A stretch of 64,000 bases of DNA, from positions 45,987 to 109,986 of the forward strand of contig NZ_FMWR01000012.1 in the NCBI RefSeq assembly GCF_900103085.1, read 5' to 3'. Made by a program: the position numbers and the translations under genes. The notes beneath the pieces were generated by a model. That model did not search any database. It saw only the letters and a program-made list of their open reading frames with translations, and was not told where the DNA came from. Source of the DNA: Gilliamella mensalis. GTDB lineage: Bacteria > Pseudomonadota > Gammaproteobacteria > Enterobacterales > Orbaceae. Positions 9,984-20,417 of the stretch are shown here, one piece after another (within the stretch, counting starts at the first letter, position 1; every line of letters starts with the position of its first letter).

Positions 9984-11756
9984 ATGCTCAAAATCAAAAA
10001 TACTTACTTCAAAGATGATCGTACCTTGCAAATTGTTAGCTGGGGACATTGGTTTACGTTGTTTAATATTTTTGTTGTAATTTTGCTTGGTAGTCAATAT
10101 TTACTTATTGCAGATTGGCCTCGTACTTTTATGGGGCGGTTTTATGCAATTATCAGTGCAATTGGTCATTTTAGTTATTTGACTTTTGTCGCTTATCTAA
10201 TTTTACTTTTTCCGTTAAGTTTTTTTATTCATTCGTGTCGATGGCAAAGAATTATTGCAACTGTTTTTGCAACAGTCGGTCTTTCATTACTGATTATTGA
10301 TATTGAAGTTTTTTCGCATTTTAGAATGCATCTGAATTTGTCGATTTGGCAAGTATTTTCTTCGCAAAAAGTTTCTTATTTAAGTACGATATTTATTGCC
10401 ATTCCCTTTATTTTATTAATTGAGATTTTATTTTCGGTTTGGAGCTGGAAAAAACTACGTAGCTTAAGTAAACGCAAACGCTATGCAAAACCAATAGTGA
10501 TTTTTTTTATTGTTTGCTTTATTGCCTCGCATTTGATTCATAGCTGGGCTGATGCTAATTTTTATCGACCCATTACCATGCAACGCTCAAGCCTTCCGCT
10601 TTCTTATCCTTTAACTGCTCGCCATTTTCTTGAACGTTACGGTTTTATGAAAGAAAATGATTATCACGATCGTGTTGCTCAGGAAGGAAATCCTTTTGCG
10701 ATGGCAATTGAGTATCCGCTGGGGCGTATGAGTTATGTTCAGTCATCAATAAAAAATAATGTGTTAATGATAGTTATTGATGGATGGAATACTAACTTGT
10801 TATCTAAGAATATGTTGAATTTAAAGGCATTTTCTCAAAATAATATTACCTTTACTAATCATTATGGTGCAAGTAATCAGTCATATTTGAATGAATTTTC
10901 ATTGTTTTATGGATTAGATCCAAATTACTACAATAGTATTTTGGTTGGACATAAACCGTCTGTATTGCTCGAGGTTGTGACTAAACAGCATTACAATTTG
11001 GGGTTATTTTCAACAGGTGGTTTTGCAGAACCTTTATATCGTTCTGCGTTGCTATCTAACTTTTCAATCCCTGAGCCTAAAAGACAGTCTAATAAACAAA
11101 TAACCGAAAACTGGATGAAGTGGCATGAAGCACAAAATAGCCTTGATAATCATGCGCCTTTATTTTCTATCATCCAGTATTCGTTGGGTGATAAAAATAG
11201 AAATGTTTCGATTTCCACCCTCCAATCTGAAGCTAAAAAATTAGATCAGTATATTGCATCATTAATTGCTTATTTAAAATTAGCTAAGGCTTATGATGAG
11301 ACGGTTATTATCATTACTGGTACGAATGATATTAAAATTGATAAAGCAAAAAAAATAGCACTGCGCAACACTGGTAGTGATTTTAACCGTGAATCATTAA
11401 AAGTACCATTGATTGTGTCATGGCCTAATAAAGAAAGTGCTCAAATAACGCAAGCAACCTCACAAACTGATATTATGCTTACATTAATGCAAGATGTATT
11501 TCATGTGACTACGCCACCACAGCAATATAGTCAAGGTAGGAATCTATTTAAGCGAAAATTTAGACCATGGCTCGTTGCGGGTGATGAAAATACCATTGCA
11601 GCAATTTATGATGATAAAACAGTGGTTCTAGATGCCTTTGGTCGTTCTAAGATTTATGATTCTAATGGTAAATTACAAAAAGGCGAAAAAATCAGCTTGC
11701 CGGTCTTTTTACAAATAGTCACTGAAAATCGCCGTTTTATGGTCGTAGATAATTGA
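9984..11756 (+). CDS. yejM: Inner-membrane alkaline-phosphatase-fold protein YejM (PbgA/LapC)
   Basis: 590-residue inner-membrane protein with about five transmembrane helices in the first 190 residues, then a periplasmic alkaline-phosphatase/sulfatase-like domain (LMIVIDGWNTN, SLFYGLDPN). In enteric bacteria this protein senses periplasmic-leaflet LPS and controls LpxC turnover through LapB. Length and domain order match E. coli YejM (586 residues). Its usual partner yejK is also in the window (62189) but not adjacent. Function assigned from family knowledge. Confidence 0.9.
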   Translation: MLKIKNTYFKDDRTLQIVSWGHWFTLFNIFVVILLGSQYLLIADWPRTFMGRFYAIISAIGHFSYLTFVAYLILLFPLSFFIHSCRWQRIIATVFATVGLSLLIIDIEVFSHFRMHLNLSIWQVFSSQKVSYLSTIFIAIPFILLIEILFSVWSWKKLRSLSKRKRYAKPIVIFFIVCFIASHLIHSWADANFYRPITMQRSSLPLSYPLTARHFLERYGFMKENDYHDRVAQEGNPFAMAIEYPLGRMSYVQSSIKNNVLMIVIDGWNTNLLSKNMLNLKAFSQNNITFTNHYGASNQSYLNEFSLFYGLDPNYYNSILVGHKPSVLLEVVTKQHYNLGLFSTGGFAEPLYRSALLSNFSIPEPKRQSNKQITENWMKWHEAQNSLDNHAPLFSIIQYSLGDKNRNVSISTLQSEAKKLDQYIASLIAYLKLAKAYDETVIIITGTNDIKIDKAKKIALRNTGSDFNRESLKVPLIVSWPNKESAQITQATSQTDIMLTLMQDVFHVTTPPQQYSQGRNLFKRKFRPWLVAGDENTIAAIYDDKTVVLDAFGRSKIYDSNGKLQKGEKISLPVFLQIVTENRRFMVVDN

Positions 11757-11772
11757 TTTAGCTTTTGAGTAG

Positions 11773-11809
11773 AACAATAAAAAAGAGGTGAAGATTACTT
11801 CACCTCTTT
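11773..11809 (-). terminator. lipA terminator overlapping its stop codon
   Basis: Perfect 12-bp stem (11782-11793 with 11798-11809) with a 4-base loop, followed on the minus strand by a T run (11773-11781). The lipA stop codon (11795-11797) is in the loop, so the last lipA codons form one arm of the terminator. Confidence 0.8.
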
Positions 11810-12754
11810 ACCCATTGCCTGTAAATCAGCATGATAAGATGAACGTACAAATGGTCCACAAGCTGCATGGGTAAAGCCCATATTTAATGCTGTTTGCTTC
11901 AATTCTTCAAATTCTTGTGGTGACACATAACGTTCAACCGGTAAATGATATTTACTTGGTTGCAAATATTGACCTAGCGTCAACATAGTTACACCATGAC
12001 TACGTAAATCTTTTAATACTTGAATTAACTCTTCGTTTGTTTCACCTAGCCCAACCATCAATCCGGATTTTGTAGGAATTTGAGGGTGTCGAGCTTTAAA
12101 CGCTGCCAGTAATTTGAGTGATCCTTCATAGTTAGCTCCAGGGCGGATCTTTTTATATAAACGTGGGATATTTTCTAAGTTATGATTAAACACATCAGGT
12201 GGATTAGCACTTAACACTTCAATTGCTTCATCAATACAGCCACGAAAGTCGGGAGTGAGTGTCTCAACTTTTATATTGGGGTTTAAGGTGCGGATTTCTT
12301 GAGTACAAGAGGCAAAATGACTGGCACCACCGTCTTTTAAATCATCCCTATCTACAGAAGTAATAACAACATAGCGTAACTTCATCTCTTGAATTGTTTT
12401 AGCTAGTTTTATGGGTTCTTCTCGATCGGGTGGTAATGGTCTGCCATGCGCAACATCACAAAATGGACAACGGCGAGTACAAATATCGCCTAAAATCATA
12501 AAAGTGGCTGTACCATGGTTAAAGCATTCAGCTAAATTGGGACAAGAGGCTTCTTCACAAACTGAATGCAAGCCATGTTTACGCATGGTGTTTTTGATAT
12601 GCGCAATATTATCAGAGTGAGCAGATAATTTAATTCGCATCCATTCAGGTTTTTTAAGTGGCGCTGCATCTTCTAATGTGATTGTTGGGATTAAGCGTGT
12701 TTTATCTGCATCACGATATTTTGAGCTTCTGATTATTGTTTCATTATTTTGCAT
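11795..12754 (-). CDS. lipA: Lipoyl synthase LipA
   Basis: Radical-SAM enzyme that inserts two sulfurs into octanoyl-protein to make lipoyl groups. The 319-residue protein carries the auxiliary-cluster motif C-x4-C-x5-C ([12 protein letters not shown]) and the radical-SAM CTRRCPFC motif. It follows lipB on the same strand with about 10 bases between. Its client in this window is the E2 subunit AceF, which has two lipoyl domains. Complete and typical in length. Confidence 0.97.
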   Translation of the reverse strand: MQNNETIIRSSKYRDADKTRLIPTITLEDAAPLKKPEWMRIKLSAHSDNIAHIKNTMRKHGLHSVCEEASCPNLAECFNHGTATFMILGDICTRRCPFCDVAHGRPLPPDREEPIKLAKTIQEMKLRYVVITSVDRDDLKDGGASHFASCTQEIRTLNPNIKVETLTPDFRGCIDEAIEVLSANPPDVFNHNLENIPRLYKKIRPGANYEGSLKLLAAFKARHPQIPTKSGLMVGLGETNEELIQVLKDLRSHGVTMLTLGQYLQPSKYHLPVERYVSPQEFEELKQTALNMGFTHAACGPFVRSSYHADLQAMGKEVK

Positions 12755-12764
12755 ATTTGGTATC

Positions 12765-13403
12765 TTAATACGTAGGTAGATGATTAATAAAATTATCGGT
12801 TAATAGTTGTTTGATTTCGTTACGATCAATGTTTAAGACATAGTCTTTTAATTGTGTCATTTGTAATCCAGCATAACCACAAGGGTTAATGTTATTGAAC
12901 GGGGCAAGATCCATATCAATATTTAAGGCTAGTCCATGTAGGGTGCAACCTCGATTTATATGTAAACCAAGCGAACAAATTTTTTTATGATCAATATACA
13001 CACCTGGAGCGTCTGCTTTTGTGTAAGCTATGATACCATAGTGTGCTAAAGTTTGGATGACACTATTTTCTAAAAAGCTCACTATATCGCGAATACCAAT
13101 ATGGCGTCTTCTTAAATCAATTAGGATATACATGATTTGTTGACCGGGGGCATGATAAGTAATTTGACCGCCGCGATCAGTTTGAATAACTGGAATATCG
13201 GTATGATTTAATAAATGTTCCGCTTTACCCACTTTACCTTGGGTAAATACAGGTTGATGTTCTACTAACCAAATTTCATCAACTGTTTGTTCATGACGAT
13301 TTTGGGTAAAGTCATGCATAGCTTGATAAGTTTGCATATAGGGAACAATATGTAGGTCTTGGATGATGACATTATTCATGCTCATAGTATTGCTTATTGT
13401 CAT
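12765..13403 (-). CDS. lipB: Octanoyltransferase LipB
   Basis: Moves octanoyl from acyl carrier protein to lipoyl domains, the step before LipA. Family motifs: [14 protein letters not shown], the catalytic Lys in HKKICSLG, and the catalytic Cys in NPCGYAG. The frame opens with TTG at 13415; ATG codons follow at 13403, 13385 and 13379. None has a strong ribosome site, and alignment by eye with E. coli LipB favours 13385 or 13379, so the N-terminus is uncertain by up to 8 residues. Operon with lipA. Confidence 0.93.
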   Translation of the reverse strand: MTISNTMSMNNVIIQDLHIVPYMQTYQAMHDFTQNRHEQTVDEIWLVEHQPVFTQGKVGKAEHLLNHTDIPVIQTDRGGQITYHAPGQQIMYILIDLRRRHIGIRDIVSFLENSVIQTLAHYGIIAYTKADAPGVYIDHKKICSLGLHINRGCTLHGLALNIDMDLAPFNNINPCGYAGLQMTQLKDYVLNIDRNEIKQLLTDNFINHLPTY

Positions 13404-13748
13404 TGGTATTAACAAAAATTTTATAAATATATATCAGATTTTACTACAATTTGACAACTTGTAGATGATTTCGGTATAGACATTCTAGCTATTTTTTTGT
13501 ATTTATTCATTAGTAAAATTTGGTTTTTATCAAATAACTAACACTGTTTTAAATAATACCATTGAAATAGTTGATTAATTTGATAGGAATTAACATGCTT
13601 TTCTAAGCTTTGGTTTGCTTTACTTTTTTTATGAAAATGGCAGACTTATGCAGGTGAAACATCCATAATGCAGAGTTGTAATTTATATAGTTTTTATAGC
13701 TAAGGATAGCAAATACTGCATTTTTTTTAACAAAAAAGAGGATTTTAT
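13404..13748. other. Intergenic region between lipB and aceE
   Basis: About 345 AT-rich bases between divergent genes. It must hold the promoters of lipBA and of the aceEF-lpd operon. No PdhR-type operator (AATTGGT-N3-ACCAATT) was recognised and no pdhR gene precedes aceE. No convincing gene. Confidence 0.5.
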
Positions 13749-16415
13749 ATGTCGGATATGCAAGTGAATGATATCGATCCCATTGAAACACAAGATTGGC
13801 TCAAAAGTCTTGATTCAATTATTCGCGAAGAAGGTATAGAACGTGCACAATATATTATTGAACAGATAGTCAATAAAGCAAGAGATGGTGGTGTGCCATT
13901 ACTTTTTGGTTCATCAACAAGTAATTATATTAATACTATCCCAGTAGAAGAACAACCGGCTTATCCTGGCGATTGGGAAATAGAACGCCGTATTCGTTCA
14001 ATTGTTCGCTGGAATGCAATTATGATGGTGCTAAGAGCATCAAAAAAAGATCTGGAACTAGGTGGTCACATGGCATCATTCCAGTCTGCTGCTACATTTT
14101 ATGAAGTTTGCTTTAACCATTTTTTCCGTGCACGCAACGAAAAAGATGGTGGTGATCTGGTTTATTTCCAAGGGCATATTTCACCAGGTGTTTATTCACG
14201 CGCATTTATTGAAGGACGTTTAACCGAAGAACAACTAGATAATTTCCGTCAAGAAGTGCATGGTAAAGGACTACCTTCTTACCCTCACCCTAAATTATTA
14301 CCTGAATTTTGGCAATTCCCAACAGTATCAATGGGGCTTGGTCCTATTAGTGCTATTTATCAAGCACGTTTTTTAAAATATTTAGAAAATCGTGGACTGA
14401 AAGATACATCTGAACAAACCGTCTATGCTTTCTTAGGTGATGGAGAGATGGATGAGCCTGAATCAAAAGGCGCAATCACCGTTGCAACGCGTGAAAAATT
14501 AGATAATTTGGTATTTGTTATCAACTGTAATTTACAACGATTAGATGGTCCAGTGACCGGTAATGGTAAAATTATTAATGAACTTGAAGGCGTATTTGCT
14601 GGCGCAGGCTGGAATGTGATTAAAGTTCTTTGGGGTGATCGTTGGGATAAATTACTACAAAAAGACAAATCAGGTAAATTAATTCGTCTAATGAATGAAA
14701 CACTTGATGGCGATTATCAAACATTAAAATCAAAAGATGGTGCATATGTACGTGAGCATTTCTTTGGCAAATATCCAGAAACTGCTGAATTAGTTAAAGA
14801 TATGTCTGATGAAGAAATCTTTAGATTAAATCGCGGTGGTCAAGATCCTGCTAAAATGTTTGCTGCATTCCAGCGTGCAAAAGAAACCAAAGATCGCCCA
14901 ACTGTTATTCTTGCTCACACCATTAAAGGTTATGGTATGGGTGCTGCTGCTGAAGCGAAAAATATTGCTCACCAAGTGAAAAAAATGAATATGGATGGAG
15001 TGCGTCATGTGCGTGATTTCTTCAATATTCCTGTAACAGATGAAGCACTTGAAAAATTACCTTATATCAAATTTGAAGAGCACACGCCAGAATACAAATA
15101 TATTCATGAACGTCGTAATGCATTACACGGCTATGTTCCATCAAGATTAACCAAATTCTCTGGTACTGTTTCTATTCCAGCATTAAGTGAATTCTCATCA
15201 CTACTTGAAGCACAATCAAAAGAAATCTCAACAACAATTGCGTTTGTCCGTGCTCTTAACATTATGCTTAAGGATAAAGAATTAGCACCACGCTTAGTAC
15301 CAATTTTGGCTGATGAAGCGCGTACTTTTGGTATGGAAGGCTTATTCCGTCAAATTGGGATTTATAACCCACATGGACAGCAATATACGCCTCAAGATAA
15401 AGAGCAAGTTGCTTATTATCGTGAAGATGAAAAAGGTCAAATTTTACAAGAAGGGATTAATGAATGTGGCGCAACGGCTTCATGGTTAGCTGCTGCAACA
15501 TCGTATAGTACCAATGATTTCCCAATGATTCCATTCTACATTTACTATTCTATGTTTGGTTTCCAACGTATTGGCGATTTAATGTGGGCAGCTGGCGATC
15601 AGCAAGCACGCGGATTTATGATCGGTGGTACATCTGGTCGTACAACATTAAATGGTGAAGGCTTACAACACCAAGATGGTCATAGCCACATTCAATCATT
15701 AACCATACCTAACTGTATCTCATATGATCCTGCTTATGCTTATGAAGTTGCGGTTATTATGCAAGACGGTTTACGTCGTATGTATGGCGAACAAGAAAAC
15801 GTTTACTACTATATTACAACACTCAATGAAAACTATGCACAACCTGCAATGCCAGAAGGTGCAGAAGAAGGCATTCGTCGTGGTATTTATAAACTTGATA
15901 CTGTTGAAGGTCAAAAAGGTAAACCGACTGTTCAGTTATTAGGTTCTGGTTCGATTTTACGTCATGTACGTGATGCGGCTGACATCTTAGCTAAAAACTA
16001 TGGCATTAGTTCTGAAGTTTATAGCGTAACATCATTTACTGAACTTGCTCGTGATGGACAAGATTGTGAACGATACAATATGCTACATCCGAGTGAAACA
16101 CCAAAAGTGCCTTATGTTGCACAAATTATGAATAACAATCCAGCAGTAGTTTCAACTGATTATATGAAAATTTTTGCTGAGCAAATTCGTGGATTTGTAC
16201 CTGCTGAAAGTTATCGAGTGCTTGGTACTGACGGCTTTGGTCGCAGTGATAGCCGTGAAAATTTACGCCATCACTTTGAAGTTGATGCATCTTATGTTGT
16301 AGTTGCAGCATTGGGTGAACTTGCTAAACGTGGTGATATCGAAGTTAGCGTTGTTGAAGAAGCGATCAAAAAATTCGAAATCAATGCTGATAAACTTAAT
16401 CCACGAATTGCATAA
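13749..16415 (+). CDS. aceE: Pyruvate dehydrogenase E1 component
   Basis: Thiamine-diphosphate-dependent homodimeric E1 that decarboxylates pyruvate and acetylates the lipoyl arms of E2. 888 residues, one more than E. coli AceE, and closely similar along its length (GDWEIERRIRSIVRWNA, GHISPGVYSRAF). The ThDP fold shows GDGEMDEPES...NCNLQRLDGP, a GDG-to-NxN metal-binding motif. An AAGAGG ribosome site precedes the ATG. First gene of aceE-aceF-lpd; needs thiamine diphosphate, whose precursor is imported by thiBPQ in this window. Confidence 0.98.
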   Translation: MSDMQVNDIDPIETQDWLKSLDSIIREEGIERAQYIIEQIVNKARDGGVPLLFGSSTSNYINTIPVEEQPAYPGDWEIERRIRSIVRWNAIMMVLRASKKDLELGGHMASFQSAATFYEVCFNHFFRARNEKDGGDLVYFQGHISPGVYSRAFIEGRLTEEQLDNFRQEVHGKGLPSYPHPKLLPEFWQFPTVSMGLGPISAIYQARFLKYLENRGLKDTSEQTVYAFLGDGEMDEPESKGAITVATREKLDNLVFVINCNLQRLDGPVTGNGKIINELEGVFAGAGWNVIKVLWGDRWDKLLQKDKSGKLIRLMNETLDGDYQTLKSKDGAYVREHFFGKYPETAELVKDMSDEEIFRLNRGGQDPAKMFAAFQRAKETKDRPTVILAHTIKGYGMGAAAEAKNIAHQVKKMNMDGVRHVRDFFNIPVTDEALEKLPYIKFEEHTPEYKYIHERRNALHGYVPSRLTKFSGTVSIPALSEFSSLLEAQSKEISTTIAFVRALNIMLKDKELAPRLVPILADEARTFGMEGLFRQIGIYNPHGQQYTPQDKEQVAYYREDEKGQILQEGINECGATASWLAAATSYSTNDFPMIPFYIYYSMFGFQRIGDLMWAAGDQQARGFMIGGTSGRTTLNGEGLQHQDGHSHIQSLTIPNCISYDPAYAYEVAVIMQDGLRRMYGEQENVYYYITTLNENYAQPAMPEGAEEGIRRGIYKLDTVEGQKGKPTVQLLGSGSILRHVRDAADILAKNYGISSEVYSVTSFTELARDGQDCERYNMLHPSETPKVPYVAQIMNNNPAVVSTDYMKIFAEQIRGFVPAESYRVLGTDGFGRSDSRENLRHHFEVDASYVVVAALGELAKRGDIEVSVVEEAIKKFEINADKLNPRIA

Positions 16416-16427
16416 GAGGTTGTTATA

Positions 16428-18023
16428 ATGAGTATTCAAATTAAATTACCCGATATTGGCGGTGATGAAGTCGAAGTGACCGAAATTCTGGTTAATGTTG
16501 GTGACAAAGTTGAAGCTGATCAGTCAATTATGACTGTTGAAGGTGATAAAGCATCAATGGAAATTCCAGCACCACAAGCAGGTATTGTTAAATCTATTTC
16601 GGTAAAAATTGGCGATAAAGTCCAAACCGGTGTAGACATTATGGTATTTGATGAACAAGGTGGTGCAGCGCCTGCAGCTCAAGCACCAGAAGCACCAAAA
16701 GTTGAAGTCGCACCAACGGCTGCTGCCACAAGTCAGACTGTTGATGTCAATGTACCTGATATCGGTGGCGATGAAGTTGAAGTCACCGAACTTTTAGTAA
16801 AAGTTGGCGATACTATATCTGTTGATGACTCGTTAATTACCGTTGAAGGTGATAAAGCGTCAATGGAAGTACCCGCAAGCATTGCTGGCACAGTTAAAAG
16901 TATCACAGTAAAAGTGGGTGATAAAGTAAAAACAGGTTCCAAAATTATGGAATTTGAAACCACAACTAGTGCAGCGCCTGCTACCCAAACAGCACCAGCA
17001 GCTTCAGCACCTGTTGCTGAAAAAGCCGCACCAGCACCTACACCAGCAGCACCTGCTACTACAAAATCAGCGCCTGTATCATCGGGTAATGACTTTGTTG
17101 AAAATGATGCTTATGCGCATGCAACACCATCAGTGCGCCGTTTAGCGCGTGAATTTGGCGTAAATCTCGCTAAAGTTACCGCGACAGGTCCTAAAAACCG
17201 TATTTTACGTGAAGACATTCAAGCGTACGTTAAAAATGCAGTTAAGCAAGTTGAAAGTGGCGCTGCAGGTGGTGCATTGCCAGGTTTATTACCATGGCCA
17301 AAAGTTGATTTTAGCAAATTTGGTGAAGTTGAAAGCCTACCATTAACTAAAATTCAAAAAGTATCAGGTGCAAATTTACACCGTAACTGGGTCATGATTC
17401 CGCATGTGACGGAGTTTGATGAAACCGATATTACTGATTTAGAAGCATTCCGTAAGCAACAAAATGCAGAAGCTGATAAGAAGAAGCTCGACCTTAAGAT
17501 CACACCTTTAGTGTTTATCATGAAAGCGGTAGCTAGCGCATTAGCAGCGTATCCACGCTTTAATAGCTCATTATCTGAAGATGCTCAAACCTTGATTATC
17601 AAAAAATACATTAATATTGGTGTTGCTGTTGATACTCCAAATGGTCTTGTTGTACCAGTGTTTAAAGATGTTGATAAAAAAGGCATTGTTGAACTTTCTC
17701 GAGAACTTGCGGCAATTTCTAAAAAAGCGCGTGAAGGTAAATTGACTGGTAGCGATATGCAAGGTGGCTGTTTCACTATTTCTAGCCTTGGTGGTATTGG
17801 TACAACCTCGTTTACTCCAATTGTTAATGCGCCAGAAGTGGGTATTTTAGGTGTATCTCGTTCTAGCATGAAACCAGTTTGGAATGGTAAAGAGTTTACG
17901 CCACGCTTAATGTTACCTTTATCATTATCCTTTGATCACCGAGTGATTGATGGTGCGGATGGTGCGCGCTTCTTAAGCCATATTGTTAACGTCTTATCCG
18001 ACTTACGTCGTTTAGTGATGTAA
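16428..18023 (+). CDS. aceF: Pyruvate dehydrogenase E2, dihydrolipoyl acetyltransferase
   Basis: Core of the pyruvate dehydrogenase complex. 531 residues with two N-terminal lipoyl domains (modified lysines in GDKAS at K41 and K143), each followed by an Ala/Pro-rich flexible linker. Next come an E1/E3-binding domain ([14 protein letters not shown], about residues 230-265) and the catalytic acetyltransferase domain ending in [10 protein letters not shown], with the catalytic His near residue 504. E. coli has three lipoyl domains and 630 residues, so this is the two-domain form. It follows aceE by 12 bases. Confidence 0.97.
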   Translation: MSIQIKLPDIGGDEVEVTEILVNVGDKVEADQSIMTVEGDKASMEIPAPQAGIVKSISVKIGDKVQTGVDIMVFDEQGGAAPAAQAPEAPKVEVAPTAAATSQTVDVNVPDIGGDEVEVTELLVKVGDTISVDDSLITVEGDKASMEVPASIAGTVKSITVKVGDKVKTGSKIMEFETTTSAAPATQTAPAASAPVAEKAAPAPTPAAPATTKSAPVSSGNDFVENDAYAHATPSVRRLAREFGVNLAKVTATGPKNRILREDIQAYVKNAVKQVESGAAGGALPGLLPWPKVDFSKFGEVESLPLTKIQKVSGANLHRNWVMIPHVTEFDETDITDLEAFRKQQNAEADKKKLDLKITPLVFIMKAVASALAAYPRFNSSLSEDAQTLIIKKYINIGVAVDTPNGLVVPVFKDVDKKGIVELSRELAAISKKAREGKLTGSDMQGGCFTISSLGGIGTTSFTPIVNAPEVGILGVSRSSMKPVWNGKEFTPRLMLPLSLSFDHRVIDGADGARFLSHIVNVLSDLRRLVM

Positions 18024-18039
18024 TTAAGGAGATCAAATT

Positions 18040-19464
18040 ATGAGTCAAGATGTTAAAACACAAGTTGTGGTTTTAGGGGCAGGACCAGCGGGTTATTCCG
18101 CTGCGTTCCGCGCGGCAGACCTTGGATTAGATGTTACCCTTGTTGAACGTTATTCAACACTTGGTGGTGTTTGTTTAAATGTAGGCTGTATTCCATCAAA
18201 AGCATTACTGCATGTTGCAAAAGTAATGGATGAAGCAAAATCATTAACTGAACATGGTATCCATTTTGGTGCTCCGAGACTTGAATTAGACAAAGTGCGT
18301 GGCTGGAAAGAAAAAGTCATTAGCCAGTTGACTAACGGGCTTGCTGGCATGGCAAAAATGCGCAAAGTTAATGTGATTCAAGGTGAAGCGCAGTTTACAG
18401 GTAGCCATACCATGGATGTGACCTCTTCAAAAGGCATCACTAAAATTACCTTTGATAATGCCATTATTGCGGCGGGTTCTCGTCCAATTAAGTTACCTTT
18501 TATTCCACATGATGATCCGCGTATTTGGGATTCAACAGATGCCTTAGCGCTAACTACCATTCCTAAAAAATTATTATTAATGGGTGGCGGAATTATTGGT
18601 CTTGAAATGGGTACTGTATACCATGCATTAGGTTCAGAAGTGGATGTGGTTGAAATGTTTGACCAAGTGATCCCAGCTGCTGATAAAGATGTGATTAAAG
18701 TCTTTACTAAGCAGATCCAAAAGAAATTCACTTTACGACTTGAAACCAAAGTGACCACCGTTGAAGCCAAACATGATGCAATTTACGTCACCATGGAAAA
18801 GAAAGACGGCAGCACCGAAACCCATACTTATGATGCGGTATTAGTGGCGATTGGTCGTACACCAAATGGTAAGTTAATTAGTGCAGAAAAAGCTGGCGTT
18901 AATGTCACGGATCGTGGATTTATCGAAGTGGATAAACAGATGCGCACCAACGTACCACACATTTATGCCATTGGTGATATTGTGGGGCAACCAATGCTTG
19001 CGCACAAAGGTGTACACGAAGGTCATGTGGCAGCAGAAGTGATTGCTGGTAAAAAACACTTCTTCGATCCAAAAACTATTCCTTCTATTGCTTATACTGA
19101 ACCTGAAGTGGCTTGGGTGGGCTTAACTGAAAAAGAAGCGAAAGAAAAAGGCATTGATTATGAAGTGTCAATCTTCCCATGGGCTGCATCAGGGCGTGCT
19201 ATTGCTTCAGATTGTTCAGAAGGAATGACAAAACTGATCTTCAATAAAGCAGATAATCGCTTGCTAGGTGGTGCAGTTGTTGGTGTGAATGGCGGTGAAT
19301 TACTAGGTGAAATCACTTTAGCTGTTGAAATGGGCTGTGATGCAGAAGATATTGCATTAACTATCCATGCTCACCCAACATTGCATGAATCAATCGGCTT
19401 AGCTTCTGAAATTTATGAAGGCTCAGTCACCGATTTACCTAATGCCAAGGCAAAGAAAAAGTAG
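18040..19464 (+). CDS. lpd: Dihydrolipoyl dehydrogenase (E3)
   Basis: FAD/NAD disulfide reductase that reoxidises dihydrolipoamide of the pyruvate (and usually 2-oxoglutarate) dehydrogenase complexes. 474 residues. FAD-binding VVLGAGPAGYSAAFRAADLG at the N-terminus, redox-active cysteines in GGVCLNVGCIPSK, NAD-binding GGGIIGLEMG, and the catalytic His-Glu in HAHPTLHES near the C-terminus. Ribosome site AAGGAG 8-9 bases before the ATG. Last gene of the operon, followed by a strong terminator. Confidence 0.98.
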   Translation: MSQDVKTQVVVLGAGPAGYSAAFRAADLGLDVTLVERYSTLGGVCLNVGCIPSKALLHVAKVMDEAKSLTEHGIHFGAPRLELDKVRGWKEKVISQLTNGLAGMAKMRKVNVIQGEAQFTGSHTMDVTSSKGITKITFDNAIIAAGSRPIKLPFIPHDDPRIWDSTDALALTTIPKKLLLMGGGIIGLEMGTVYHALGSEVDVVEMFDQVIPAADKDVIKVFTKQIQKKFTLRLETKVTTVEAKHDAIYVTMEKKDGSTETHTYDAVLVAIGRTPNGKLISAEKAGVNVTDRGFIEVDKQMRTNVPHIYAIGDIVGQPMLAHKGVHEGHVAAEVIAGKKHFFDPKTIPSIAYTEPEVAWVGLTEKEAKEKGIDYEVSIFPWAASGRAIASDCSEGMTKLIFNKADNRLLGGAVVGVNGGELLGEITLAVEMGCDAEDIALTIHAHPTLHESIGLASEIYEGSVTDLPNAKAKKK

Positions 19465-19492
19465 TGACAACAAGTCATTTATTTACTTAATA

Positions 19493-19527
19493 AAATGCCG
19501 TTAGCTCAAACTAACGGCATTTTTATT
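19493..19527 (+). terminator. Terminator of aceEF-lpd operon
   Basis: 12-bp perfect stem (19493-19504 with 19511-19522), 6-base loop, then TTATTT. Lies 28 bases after the lpd stop. Confidence 0.88.
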
Positions 19528-19654
19528 TGTCTTAAAATAAGCTAATTTATTTTTGTCAAAAACTTTCAGGAAATAGTGCGTTTCAGTACAAAAGAAGTTG
19601 AATTAAACGATTAAGTGCAGATCTTAAATAGAGAAAGACCATGGTAAGTTAGTG

Positions 19655-20200
19655 GTTATGTTAACTTCCAAACAACGGGTCTACACCAAAATATTCGCTC
19701 TAGACTGTTTGCCTTAGTAATACAATTGTTCATATATCCAACTATTATTGGCATACTAGTGAATGCAATTATAATAAGTTTCAATATAGCCAAATAGCGC
19801 TTTATTGACTTGTAGCGGTGATTGGTAATAGCAGCCATAAATAATATGGTTTTGAGCGTGTAAAAAAGCTTTCAAGATTGGTGCACCTAAACGTGCTTTA
19901 TGGAACCAATAGTATTTTTTTATGCGTTCTATCAGTGATGTCAGTTTAGCCTGATGCTCCTGCTAGGCAGAATAATAACCTGATAGACTGTGATACTAAT
20001 GCGCAAGCTTTACCGATTGAAAAATTGGCTAAATGTTTTTTTATTTAAGTTTACAGCATCGGCTTAGCGTGTTGATAAATGATAGATGCAACTTGTTTAG
20101 TATTTTATTTACCATTTTTAGCGTTATATTTTTTCTAGCGCAATAGTCCGTTATTGTTCGGTTAAAAGTGCTGATGGCTGGGTTTGTTTAATCAAAACAT
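19655..20200 (-). pseudogene. Decayed IS3-family element (OrfA and OrfB remnants)
   Basis: Reading the minus strand downward from about 20200: an OrfA-like fragment (SALLTEQ, then LKMVNKIL in a shifted frame), the OrfB N-terminus (FSIGKACALVSQS, then SGYYSA..QEHQAKLTSLIERIK and WFHKARLGAP), a jump over the missing DDE core, and the OrfB C-terminus (IIYGCYYQSPLQV, ALFGYIETYYN, then GVDPLFGS and stop near 19659). Several frameshifts and stops separate these. The order and spacing of motifs are those of IS3-family transposases, with a large internal deletion. No terminal inverted repeats could be assigned. The rest of 19528-20417 shows no gene. Confidence 0.72.
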
Positions 20201-20417
20201 TCTAAGGCATCGATCTAATGTTGATTTACCTACGCATCAATGATTAGCTAACCCGTCACCTCATCTGTTTGTTAGCGAGTAGCTAATCATTTTAGCGATA
20301 ATTAATCAATTAAAAGATAAAATACACTTGGGAGTTCCATTGGAGTAAAAGTATACAACAATTATTCAACAGGTGATTGGTCTAAAAAATAGATCCGTTT
20401 TCTGTTGGTGTTGATAC

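Noticed and set aside
13440-13748. PdhR or FNR operator before aceE
   Set aside because: Only half-site resemblance (TTGAT...) in very AT-rich DNA; too weak to claim.
16733-17145. Open frames within aceF, including a Gln/Leu/His-rich one in the linker
   Set aside because: Frames generated by the Ala/Pro linker and lipoyl repeats; not genes.
18378-18770. 130-codon open frame antisense to lpd
   Set aside because: Antisense shadow of a highly conserved gene; low-complexity translation.
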